Assembly: GCA_002837195.1 (NCBI GenBank)
Contig: KZ478067.1
Coordinates: 62,001-126,000, forward strand
DNA: 64,000 nucleotides
Origin: Enterobacterales bacterium CwR94
Lineage (GTDB): Bacteria > Pseudomonadota > Gammaproteobacteria > Enterobacterales > Enterobacteriaceae
Direction of reading: 5' to 3'
Shown here: in pieces, positions 1 to 7,669 of the stretch
Position numbering within the stretch: position 1 is the stretch's first letter
How the letters are laid out: the number at the start of each line of letters is the position of its first letter
Program-made: the position numbers and the translations under genes
Notes under the pieces: generated by a model
What the model saw: the letters and a program-made list of their open reading frames with translations, nothing else
Told to the model about the DNA's origin: nothing
Databases searched by the model: none

Positions 1-799
1 GCTCCATAAACGTCAGTTGGCCTGAATAAAAGGCCCGTAGTTTATGAATCTTTCCTTTCGTGCCATCCGCAACGAACTCGATATATTTCGTCGTGCTGCC
101 TACGGTTTGTGGCGTAGCCATATCCGCTGCATTCTCATCGGTTGCCGCAAAGGTAATGGTGTCGGACAGTAATTGGGTGGAAAGCCAGAAACGCACCTTC
201 GAGACGGGCTGATTGAACAGAATTTCCAGTGACCCGGATTTTTTATTCAGATTATCAATCTGCAGGACGTTGCCCTGAACACCCGGCTCAGCCATACGGC
301 TGGCGGTAATCACCATGTCAGGCCCGGAATAGCCATTAAACACAGTCAGTCGCTGGGTATTGAATGAGGTTCCTGCCGGAATGACCGTTTCGTCGAAACG
401 TTCAAAGTCCTCTGTTTCTGCCGATGCGCCCGCCTGAATAGTCAGGGCGCTGATGCGTGACATAGTGACGCTGGATGCACCCACCTGCTGAGTGGTATAC
501 CAGAGATTGACTTGCCCGCCGCTGCTTTTACGAATGTAGTCACCGGGAATCAGGTAGCTATAGGCTTTGCCAGCCAGGTCTTCGGTAATCGCCAGCGGAT
601 AACTGGTGACCGACCCCGCTTCGCTGCTGCCCTGCCAATACACGGTGAGTAAATCATAGGCTTTCAGGTTGGCCTCGGCGGGAATGACCACCGTGGCGTG
701 CGAGACACTGTCAGAGAGGCTGCCGTTGCTGGCCTCCACCACGGAAGGCGCAGGCAAAATACCCGCGCCCTGACGGTCATGTTGATGAAGTTTATTCAT
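1..799 (-). CDS. Partial large leaderless Ig-like protein, putative lysis-released cargo (C-terminal part outside window)
   Basis: An open frame runs without a stop from an ATG at 799 to the window edge (266 codons). A GGAG lies about 9 bases upstream of the ATG. The N-terminus (MNKLHQHDRQG) has no signal peptide or membrane segment. Residues about 15-120 look like an Ig-like beta domain with a YWQG motif and a later LWYTT strand. Residues about 125-266 look like a second beta-rich, lectin-like domain. I recognise no catalytic motif and no named family with certainty. It follows a holin/spanin cassette on the same strand but is separated from it by a terminator-like hairpin and about 285 bases, so it probably has its own promoter. 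Secretion by lysis is an inference from the missing leader and the neighbours; it could equally be a cytoplasmic or phage-tail-associated protein. Confidence 0.7.
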   Translation of the reverse strand, partial: MNKLHQHDRQGAGILPAPSVVEASNGSLSDSVSHATVVIPAEANLKAYDLLTVYWQGSSEAGSVTSYPLAITEDLAGKAYSYLIPGDYIRKSSGGQVNLWYTTQQVGASSVTMSRISALTIQAGASAETEDFERFDETVIPAGTSFNTQRLTVFNGYSGPDMVITASRMAEPGVQGNVLQIDNLNKKSGSLEILFNQPVSKVRFWLSTQLLSDTITFAATDENAADMATPQTVGSTTKYIEFVADGTKGKIHKLRAFYSGQLTFME

Positions 800-997
800 C
801 GGTTTAATCTCCACTGTATTTTATAAGATCGGTGACGGGCGCAATATTGATTACTCGCCGCTGTCGATAACATCAGCACCGGCAATAGCCGATAGCCTTG
901 CAGACATCGCCGTGAATGGCGTATATCATGTTTAACAATTGCACTTAATGACTGACGAAAGCCCTCCTAACATTGACAGGATTAAATAAGAAGAAAT

Positions 998-1021
998 AAA
1001 AAAGTTGAGAATATACTCAAC
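998..1021 (-). terminator. Intrinsic terminator after the lysis genes
   Basis: On the minus strand a 6-bp perfect stem (GTTGAG/CTCAAC, loop of 6) is followed by six T residues. It lies about 65 bases past the Rz1 stop. The stem is short and only half GC, so read-through into the downstream large gene is possible. Confidence 0.55.
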
Positions 1022-1084
1022 ATCGCGATGGGCTTTTATATTGAATCAGGAATAATAAAAACAAATAGCGTCATTAATTCAATA

Positions 1085-1414
1085 TCATTTCTGCAGGCCT
1101 TGCCGCATACGCTCTATTTTTTGGATAACGTCTTTATCGTTATTACATTGCCGAAGCGCACCTAATAACATCATATTAAAGATAACGCTTTGCCCATACG
1201 TCATTTTGTTGGGGATACCAGGCACCGGTGTTTCAGCGATCAGACTGGCCGGTAGCGGCAGGATTGGCTTCTGACTCAGATAATTGTCTGTCGGTTCGTT
1301 TTCCTGCATTGCGCAATTGCTCAAGAGCAGCGGGAGGAACAGGTAGCGCAGCGGTCGGGTCGCTCTCCAGGGACTTATTGATTTTCCCCAACATATGATT
1401 AATTCTCTTATCAT
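1085..1414 (-). CDS. Rz1-like outer-membrane spanin lipoprotein
   Basis: Rz1-type o-spanins are small outer-membrane lipoproteins that pair with an inner-membrane Rz to fuse the two membranes at the last step of phage lysis. The frame has a lipobox-like stretch LLLSNC (Cys about residue 34 of the longest frame), followed by a proline-rich region (PILPLP, TPVPGIP). The C-terminal part, with MTYGQS and LGALRQCNND, resembles P2 LysC-type Rz1. The gene lies in another frame over the 3' end of Rz, the classic nested spanin arrangement. The ATG at 1414 gives 33 residues before the lipobox Cys; an internal non-ATG start such as the CTG at codon 22 would give a more usual leader, so the start is uncertain. 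Confidence 0.75.
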   Translation of the reverse strand: MIRELIICWGKSISPWRATRPLRYLFLPLLLSNCAMQENEPTDNYLSQKPILPLPASLIAETPVPGIPNKMTYGQSVIFNMMLLGALRQCNNDKDVIQKIERMRQGLQK

Positions 1415-1685
1415 GATTCTCTCTATCGGCGTACATTTTCATCAGAATATCGTTGCTGCTTTGCAACTGCATAATCAAGGCTCTGAACTCATCATCCATG
1501 GCTTTATTTTTCATCCGTAACTCCATAATCCGCTGTTCTTTGACATCCAGGAGCGCTTCAAGACGATTATTCGTCGATGTAATATTATGATTGCGAACAT
1601 TTAATCCCAGCAGTATTGCGCAAATCGTTAACACAACCATTTGTGGGATTTTATTAACAACCATTGAAAATAGTACCTTCAACAT
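1233..1685 (-). CDS. Rz-like inner-membrane spanin (LysB type)
   Basis: A 150-residue protein with one N-terminal membrane segment (about residues 10-30, VVLTICAILLGL) and then a long, highly charged, probably coiled-coil periplasmic part (about 35-110). This is the build of an i-spanin. An AGGAG lies 11 bases before the ATG. The 3' third overlaps the Rz1 frame by 182 bases. Together the two would span the periplasm and disrupt the outer membrane after the cell wall is breached. No endolysin lies between the holin and this gene (109 bases). The family call rests on topology, nesting and position rather than strong sequence identity. Confidence 0.72.
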   Translation of the reverse strand: MLKVLFSMVVNKIPQMVVLTICAILLGLNVRNHNITSTNNRLEALLDVKEQRIMELRMKNKAMDDEFRALIMQLQSSNDILMKMYADRENHDKRINHMLGKINKSLESDPTAALPVPPAALEQLRNAGKRTDRQLSESEANPAATGQSDR

Positions 1686-1794
1686 TACTGAATTGACTCC
1701 TGTTATCGATTAATACGGATGAGTGACAGCCACGATGTATGGTGCTCCCCTGGCCTGTTATTTATTCATTTCGACACATGTTACTGACAAAGCA

Positions 1795-2136
1795 TCACCC
1801 CACTTCGTTATGATGGCCAATTTTCTTCCTTAAAAATTCAAACAGGCAATCAGTACCCAGAAAGCCTAAAAAGGCAGCCAACAGACGCACCGCATGCTCA
1901 TTGGTAAACAGATCGGTTGCCACATAATCAGGAAACGAGTGCTTGATTATGGAGGCGCCAATTTCAACGGCAGGCTGCAGATTAAAGGCAAACAGGATAC
2001 AGATAGCCGCATCCTGAAAACGTCGACACCAACCATCACGGTTGATCCAACTCGCACGCAATAAGGCCATCGCACCCGCAATGCTTGCGTAGATGAAATT
2101 ATTTTCGTGTAAGTAAAACCACTCCAGGTTATACAT
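1795..2136 (-). CDS. Phage-type holin (three membrane segments)
   Basis: A 113-residue protein with three hydrophobic segments: about residues 13-30, 43-66 and 84-105. The last contains the FLGFLGTD pattern seen in phage holin family 3 / lysis protein S. Holins make timed lesions in the inner membrane that let a muralytic enzyme or other cargo out. The gene sits between the Q antiterminator and the spanins on the same strand, as in lambdoid late regions. The start is odd: the only good Shine-Dalgarno (AAGGAGAGG, 2161-2170) lies about 24 bases before the ATG at 2136, and an in-frame TGA at 2143-2145 rules out a longer product. Confidence 0.7.
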   Translation of the reverse strand: MYNLEWFYLHENNFIYASIAGAMALLRASWINRDGWCRRFQDAAICILFAFNLQPAVEIGASIIKHSFPDYVATDLFTNEHAVRLLAAFLGFLGTDCLFEFLRKKIGHHNEVG

Positions 2137-2301
2137 AACGTATCAGAGCACTGTGTGTGCCCTCTCCTTAAAAATTACACGTTTACTTTTCTACTGCCGC
2201 GGCCGTAAAGAAATAACGTATTCTTAAAAAAGAAAAAACATTGATATTCTCAATAGACAATCTCAATGACCATACCCTGGAGACGATTCAGATAGCGGAT
2301 A
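2137..2301 (-). promoter_or_regulatory. Q-to-holin leader; expected place for a late promoter or qut-like site
   Basis: These 165 bases separate the antiterminator from the holin. Lambdoid Q proteins act at a late promoter just downstream of q, so a promoter and Q-utilisation site would be expected here. I see AT-rich runs and TTGAGA-type hexamers but no confident -35/-10 pair and no terminator hairpin. The distal end carries the displaced Shine-Dalgarno described under the holin. Confidence 0.3.
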
Positions 2302-3078
2302 TTATCGAAAACTCACGTCTGTAAAAATATCGCGTGCATTGTTTTCCTCTTCATAACACGTCGATACCAGCATGAGATAAAACGGTTTGATGTATTTATA
2401 GGTGGTCGTTTTTTTTATCGTGATAAGGCTTTCTATTTCTCTGCTGACATCGGAAAAGCTCATTTTTTTACCCCCCGGAGAAGGATAATCGTGAAAGTAA
2501 TGACTTATCTTTTCATTCTGTCTGGCGTTTTTTTTCTGGGGGTACTTGCCGCGATACCGACAATACGTCTGCACTTGACCCTTTCCTTTACAATCCAGGC
2601 AAACAACGCTCCCTTGCTCTGATACAGACAACCCCTTTTCCTTCTCACCCAGGGCAAGCCCGCGGCGGGGTGGTTCAAGGTTTTCCTGCGCTGGCAGAGC
2701 CACTGACCTGGCACCCTTGCCGCCACACTTTTTGCACGGCGTCAAACTCGTCGCACTGTTGGCATAATCCGCGTAGGCAAAGACACAAAGCAACTCCAAT
2801 ACCTCTTTCAACGACTCCGCATTCATGCGCATAAAAAAGGGATATTCCTTTGCTTTGATCAGCGCCGTTTTATATAAAAATCCTAACGATTTTTTGGGCG
2901 AATTAATCCCCATTTTGGCCATATAAAGCTCAACCCCAAACGCACACTTATCGCTGACATAACTTAATGCCATCATGGCTTCATCATGCCCGGAATCACA
3001 ATACGATGATGACGTTTTTACCCGATCGAGATTGACGGCGGCAGGTGTAAAATGTCTATACATTTCATCAAAGTTCAC
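2302..3078 (-). CDS. Phage antitermination protein Q-like, zinc-finger type
   Basis: A 258-residue protein with a DnaJ-like cysteine cluster: CKKCGGKG (about residues 115-122) and CLDCKGKGQ (about 160-168), spaced as in the AntitermQ family of phage 82/DLP12. The C-terminal region (SFSDVSREIESLI, then KTTTYKYIKPFY) looks like the DNA-contacting part of these proteins. Q proteins bind DNA at a late promoter, load onto paused RNA polymerase and let it read through terminators. Here the protein sits at the head of a holin/spanin set with no capsid, tail or replication genes, so it probably controls lysis-gene expression only. The surroundings are more AT-rich than the flanking chromosome, which fits horizontal origin. 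Confidence 0.75.
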   Translation of the reverse strand: MNFDEMYRHFTPAAVNLDRVKTSSSYCDSGHDEAMMALSYVSDKCAFGVELYMAKMGINSPKKSLGFLYKTALIKAKEYPFFMRMNAESLKEVLELLCVFAYADYANSATSLTPCKKCGGKGARSVALPAQENLEPPRRGLALGEKEKGLSVSEQGSVVCLDCKGKGQVQTYCRYRGKYPQKKNARQNEKISHYFHDYPSPGGKKMSFSDVSREIESLITIKKTTTYKYIKPFYLMLVSTCYEEENNARDIFTDVSFR

Positions 3079-4120
3079 GTTAATACCTCTTTCCTTAAAT
3101 TAACTTCAAAATTATTTCAATTATTCCCGTGGATTAATTTATAATAAAATGCCATAGGCGAATTTAAGAATGATATGAATCATCCCTTTGCTAATCTCGC
3201 AGACAATGAATTAATAGAAGAAGAGATAAAACGAGCGCCATGGCCATGTGTAACACATGGCTCATTTATTAAATCCATGACAAGGCTGGCACACATTATT
3301 TTTTCCAAAAAAAAATGGCCATCACATTTCACAATGTAATGGCCACTAAAAACAGACGTTAATTACTCATCTCAGTGGTTCAATGGATTTACGACTTAAG
3401 ATTTTAACGAAATAGTAAAACAGGGATAACGGACTTTATTCAACACTCCCGTAATTTTTATCACACTCCTGCGCAGCAAAAGAATTTTAAAATCTATTCA
3501 CTGTGTGAAGACGAATTTATCAGTTAACAAATCTATCAGACGAAGGGAAAGAAAGTTCTGATAGCCGCAATAAGTAAAAGGCAGAACGCCAATCATGGAC
3601 AAATTCAACCATATCTTTCCGCGCAGTTCAAGATAATTATTATATTTAAAAAAACACCCACCTTTCATTGCCTTATCTTAAAATCGAGGGTGAAACACAA
3701 AATGAAATACATTTAAATAAATTAACATGTTAACTTTAAATAATTCCAGAACATTTACGAAAGAATTTATTATTATTTTAAGATCAACACCGCGCCGTAT
3801 CCTTTAATATTACTGTCAGCGTAACTATTCAAAAAATTCGTGTGACTTCAAAACAAAATCGTCTCTTCGCCATACGATGGCATCACCTGCTGAAAGGCGT
3901 TATCTGTAACAATTATTACTGTGCTGATCCGTCAATATCGATGCGTCAGGGCTTTGCCCCTTCTGTCGCCGCTGAAAAAGTATCCGTGCAGCGCCACTCT
4001 TTCAACAACGGGATAGCCTGCGCTGAACCACATCCCTAAGATGTCGAGCCATCATAAGGGTAAGGACAATGCGTGGCGGGAGATACGTCTGGAAGTAAAC
4101 CGGTGGGTCGGAAGATAGCA
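3079..4120. other. AT-rich gene-free region upstream of Q
   Basis: About 1 kb with no convincing coding sequence on either strand. By eye it is clearly richer in A and T than the flanking chromosome. It contains the strong minus-strand terminator at 3307-3345 and must hold the promoter for the antiterminator gene. A 65-codon plus-strand frame at 3842-4039 lacks a clear ribosome site or family likeness. The region is a boundary between conserved chromosome (ybiT) and the lysis island; no attachment-site repeats or integrase remnants were seen. Confidence 0.6.
3307..3345 (-). terminator. Strong intrinsic terminator upstream of the Q gene
   Basis: Read on the minus strand, a 13-bp stem (one G-U wobble) with a 4-base loop is followed by nine T residues. 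The arms are at 3316-3328 and 3333-3345 and the T tract is the complement of 3307-3315. It lies about 230 bases before the Q start and points towards Q, with no gene upstream whose transcript it would obviously end. Confidence 0.8.
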
Positions 4121-4144
4121 AAAGGGGAGCATTGCGCTCCCCTT
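4121..4144. terminator. Terminator downstream of ybiT
   Basis: A perfect 9-bp inverted repeat AAGGGGAGC/GCTCCCCTT with a 5-base loop lies just past the ybiT stop. On the minus strand it is followed by a short TTTTGC run. Confidence 0.75.
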
Positions 4145-4153
4145 GTGTTTCAC

Positions 4154-5746
4154 TTAAATAATGCCCTGGCTGCGCAGGTAATCTTCGTAATTACCTGAGA
4201 AGTCGTTGATTTTTCCCGGCGTCATTTCGATCACGCGTGTTGCCAGAGAGCTGACAAACTCGCGGTCGTGCGAGACGAAAATCAGCGTCCCTTCGTACAT
4301 TTCCAGCGCCATGTTCAATGACTCAATGGATTCCATATCCAGGTGGTTGGTGGGTTCATCCATAATCAAGATATTTGGGCGCTGCATCATCAGCTTACCA
4401 AACATCATGCGGCCTTTTTCGCCCCCGGACAGCACCTTCGCAGGCTTCTTGATATCATCTTGCGAGAACAGCAAGCGTCCAAGAATACTGCGCACAGCTT
4501 GCTCGTCATCCCCTTCCTGCATCCACTGGCTCATCCAGTCGAACACATTCAGGTTGTTATCAAACTCTTCAGCATGATCCTGAGCGTAATAACCAATTTT
4601 GGCGTTTTCAGACCATTTTACCGTGCCTGCATTGGGTTCACTCTCACCGACTAACAGTTTTAAGAGCGTGGTTTTACCGATACCGTTGGTGCCCAGAACC
4701 GCCAGCTTCTCACCCACTTCCAGCAGGAACCCGAGCTTGCTAAACAGTGGACCGTTCTCAAAGCCTTTGGTCAGCCCTTCCACTTCCAGCGCGTTACGGA
4801 ACAGTTTCTTGTCCTGATCAAAACGAATAAAGGGGTTTTGACGGCTGGAGGCTTTCACTTCATCGAGTTTGATTTTATCAATCTGACGCGCGCGCGAGGT
4901 GGCCTGTTTGGATTTTGAGGCGTTGGCGCTAAAGCGGCTCACAAAGGATTGCAGCTCAGCAATCTGCGCTTTCTTCTTGGCATTGTCAGACAGCAGGCGT
5001 TCACGGGCCTGGGTGGCTGCCGTCATGTATTCGTCGTAGTTGCCGGGATACACGCGCAGCTCACCGTAATCCAGATCCGCCATATGCGTACACACCATGT
5101 TCAGGAAGTGACGGTCATGCGAAATAATGATCATGGTGCTGTTACGTTCATTCAGCACGTTTTCCAGCCAGCGAATGGTGTCGATGTCGAGGTTGTTGGT
5201 AGGCTCATCGAGCAGCAAGATTTCGGGATTGGAGAACAGTGCCTGCGCCAGGAGCACACGCAATTTCCATCCCGGTGCCACTTCACTCATGGGGCCATAA
5301 TGCTGTTCCAGCGGAATACCCACGCCTAACAGCAATTCGCCTGCACGCGCTTCCGCGGTGTAGCCGTCCATTTCACCGTAGGCCACTTCAAGATCGGCCA
5401 CTTTGTAGCCATCTTCTTCGCTCATTTCCGGCAGCGCATAGATGCGATCGCGCTCTTCTTTCACTTCCCACAGCTCGCCGTGTCCCATGATCACCGTATC
5501 AAGCACGGTATATTGCTCAAAGGCGAACTGATCCTGACGCAATTTACCAATGCGCTCATTCGGATCCAGGGAGACATTACCTGCAGACGGCACCAAGTCA
5601 CCGCCGAGGATTTTCATAAAGGTTGATTTGCCGCTACCGTTGGCGCCGATCAGGCCATAACGGTTGCCGCCACCGAATTTAACGGAAATGTTTTCAAACA
5701 GTGGCTTACTGCCAAACTGCATGGTGACATTACTGGAAACGAGCAC
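4154..5746 (-). CDS. ybiT: ABC-F family ATPase YbiT
   Basis: A 530-residue soluble protein with two ABC ATPase domains and no membrane segments, the length of E. coli YbiT. The first Walker A is GANGSGKS (about residue 34) with [11 protein letters not shown]. The second is GTNGIGKTT (about 350) with LSGGEKGR and [10 protein letters not shown] charged linker of about 85 residues ([10 protein letters not shown]) joins them, as in ribosome-associated ABC-F proteins such as EttA. ABC-F proteins bind the ribosomal E site and affect elongation; the role of YbiT itself is poorly defined. The start is a GTG at 5746 with AAGG seven bases upstream. It is part of a block that keeps E. coli order, but ldtB, its usual neighbour, is replaced by transport genes. 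Confidence 0.95.
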   Translation of the reverse strand: MLVSSNVTMQFGSKPLFENISVKFGGGNRYGLIGANGSGKSTFMKILGGDLVPSAGNVSLDPNERIGKLRQDQFAFEQYTVLDTVIMGHGELWEVKEERDRIYALPEMSEEDGYKVADLEVAYGEMDGYTAEARAGELLLGVGIPLEQHYGPMSEVAPGWKLRVLLAQALFSNPEILLLDEPTNNLDIDTIRWLENVLNERNSTMIIISHDRHFLNMVCTHMADLDYGELRVYPGNYDEYMTAATQARERLLSDNAKKKAQIAELQSFVSRFSANASKSKQATSRARQIDKIKLDEVKASSRQNPFIRFDQDKKLFRNALEVEGLTKGFENGPLFSKLGFLLEVGEKLAVLGTNGIGKTTLLKLLVGESEPNAGTVKWSENAKIGYYAQDHAEEFDNNLNVFDWMSQWMQEGDDEQAVRSILGRLLFSQDDIKKPAKVLSGGEKGRMMFGKLMMQRPNILIMDEPTNHLDMESIESLNMALEMYEGTLIFVSHDREFVSSLATRVIEMTPGKINDFSGNYEDYLRSQGII

Positions 5747-5842
5747 AGGATTGCCTTAAAAATAAAAGTGTGGATTAACGTACAGTATGCCACAAACGCA
5801 AAGGGCCGGACAGAGCCGACCCTTAAGTGGTGTCGCGTGACG

Positions 5843-7336
5843 TTAGTTTGATGTGGCTTTACGTCCACTGAGCCGCGCCACTTCGGCTTTCTCTTCATCG
5901 TTACTCAGCCAGTCATGCAGATAGTGCTCAATCTGCTCCAGACTGCGATTGCGCGTTTCCGGCACGCACTTAATAACAAAGTAGCCGGAAAATACGCCGA
6001 TAAAGGCAAAGATAAAGAACGCACCGGCCAGACCCACGGTCGACAGCAGCAGCGGGAAGGCCAGCGAAATCAGGAAATTGGCGATCCACATCGCGAAAAT
6101 GGCCCCGCCCATAAACACGCCGCGCAGTCGCGTAGGAAAGATTTCAGACAGCAGCAGCCATGTTGCCGGTGATAGCGCCCCTTGCTGGAAACTGAGAAAG
6201 GCAAACATGCCCAATAAGACCAGGTAGCCGCGCAGCGCATCGGGCTGTCCATTGAGGGTTTCAGGCATCAGATAACTGACCAATGCGATAAACAGCAGGC
6301 TGGCAGTGCAACCAAACTGACCGATCATCGTCAGGGCACGGCGACCTATTTTACCCAGCGCCCAAATGCCTACCAGCACCATCACCACGGAGATAACGCC
6401 GTTGCCGATCGTGGCAAACAGTGCGGCATCCGTACTCATCCCCACGGCTTTTAACATGGTTGGCGCGTAGTACATGATGGTGTTCACGCCGGATGTTTGC
6501 TGAATAACCGCAATCCCCAGGCCAATAAAGAACAGTTTGCATAGCCAGGGCTTTTTAAAGACATCCCGCAGGCTGGGATGGTTGCGGTTTTGCTCTTCAT
6601 CCAGCGTTTCTTCAATCTCGGTCAGTTCCCATTCCACATCCTGCTTCGCACGGGTGCGATCCAGTACCCGACGCGCATCGGCCAGACGTCCTTGCATGGC
6701 ATACCAACGCGGGGTATCAGGCATAAATAACATACCAAACCACAGCATCACCGCCGGCAGCGTTGCCACCACCAGCATATAACGCCAGGTTTCATGCCCT
6801 CCCCAGGCCGCGTTAAAACCTGCATTTGAGGAGTAGGCCAGCAGTTGGCCAAAAACAATCATAAACTCCTGGATGGTCACCAATTGCCCGCGCTTGTTCG
6901 CCGGTGCAATCTCAGCAATGTAGATAGGTACGGTCGCGGAGGCCCCGCCCACCGCAACACCTAATACGGTGCGGAAGAAAATCATCCACTCAACATTCGG
7001 CGCCATCGCTGTGCCGGTCGAACCGATCGCAAACACGATAGCCAGAAACAGAATGATTTTCCTGCGCCCATATTGCGCAGCGAAATGCCCGGAGAACAGT
7101 GCGCCAAAGGCTGCACCAAACAGCAAAGAGCTGGTGACCAACCCGGTAGTGAACGGCGTTAACTGCAATTCATCGCCCATGAATAACAGTGCGCCGGAAA
7201 TCACGCCAGTGTCATAGCCAAACAGCAGGCCGCCCAGTGTCGCCACGGCCGCTATCACTTTCACGAAAGGCTCCGTTTTGGCATGACTGTTCGGCCCGGA
7301 TGCCCGATTGGGCGTGAGATATTGTTCTTTTGCCAT
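5843..7336 (-). CDS. Sugar-porter MFS transporter (GalP/XylE/IolT type)
   Basis: A 497-residue inner-membrane protein with twelve predicted segments and all sugar-porter signatures: GYDTGVISGAL in TM1, GRRK in the 2-3 loop, PIYIAEIAP, QQTSGVNTIMYY in TM7, GRR in the 8-9 loop, and PETRNRSLEQIE after TM12. It probably imports a hexose, pentose or cyclitol by proton symport; the substrate cannot be read from sequence. The start is set at the ATG 7336 because it begins the natural MAKEQYL N-terminus; an upstream in-frame ATG at 7405 would add 23 atypical residues. It is a single gene with a CRP-like site upstream and no catabolic partner beside it. Confidence 0.88.
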   Translation of the reverse strand: MAKEQYLTPNRASGPNSHAKTEPFVKVIAAVATLGGLLFGYDTGVISGALLFMGDELQLTPFTTGLVTSSLLFGAAFGALFSGHFAAQYGRRKIILFLAIVFAIGSTGTAMAPNVEWMIFFRTVLGVAVGGASATVPIYIAEIAPANKRGQLVTIQEFMIVFGQLLAYSSNAGFNAAWGGHETWRYMLVVATLPAVMLWFGMLFMPDTPRWYAMQGRLADARRVLDRTRAKQDVEWELTEIEETLDEEQNRNHPSLRDVFKKPWLCKLFFIGLGIAVIQQTSGVNTIMYYAPTMLKAVGMSTDAALFATIGNGVISVVMVLVGIWALGKIGRRALTMIGQFGCTASLLFIALVSYLMPETLNGQPDALRGYLVLLGMFAFLSFQQGALSPATWLLLSEIFPTRLRGVFMGGAIFAMWIANFLISLAFPLLLSTVGLAGAFFIFAFIGVFSGYFVIKCVPETRNRSLEQIEHYLHDWLSNDEEKAEVARLSGRKATSN

Positions 7337-7497
7337 AGTGTGTCCAGTGACCTCTTTCAACCTGGTGATGGAACATGCGGGATGAAGCCACGATGCCAAC
7401 CCCATCCACTCCCGCCTTCAACATAGTTTATTTATTTCATTTATTGTTATTATGAAAAACTGGTTTTGTGGTAGGTGTCATAAAATGGCGAACAAAA

Positions 7498-7513
7498 TGT
7501 GACCAGTAGCACA
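7498..7513. promoter_or_regulatory. Possible CRP site upstream of the sugar transporter
   Basis: TGTGA, six bases, then GCACA matches the CRP consensus TGTGA-N6-TCACA except for one base. It lies about 160 bases before the transporter start, in the 264-base gap between the transporter and the efflux operon. Catabolite control of a sugar porter would make sense. Supported by the motif only. Confidence 0.4.
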
Positions 7514-7641
7514 CTACTTGGTTTAAAGGGTTGTTAGTGAGTGGGAATGCTGCTGCGCCACGTTTTGATGATTTTTTCAGCTATCCGCCGGAGGGGAATT
7601 TTTATTTCGTTTTTAACGCGATTGCGTCACATTAAAATGAA

Positions 7642-7660
7642 ACGCGCCAGAAAGGCGCGT
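7642..7660 (-). terminator. Terminator of the efflux operon
   Basis: ACGCGCC and GGCGCGT flank a 5-base loop, followed on the minus strand by TTTCATTTT. It lies 10 bases after the stop of the outer-membrane component. Confidence 0.65.
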
Positions 7661-7669
7661 GGGGAGAGA

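Noticed and set aside
1-3078. Intact prophage
   Set aside because: Only late-control and lysis genes are visible, directly against the conserved chromosome; no integrase, capsid or replication genes and no attachment repeats were seen in the window.
3842-4039. 65-codon plus-strand frame upstream of ybiT
   Set aside because: Non-ATG start, no good ribosome site, no recognisable family, and it lies in an AT-rich spacer; treated as chance.
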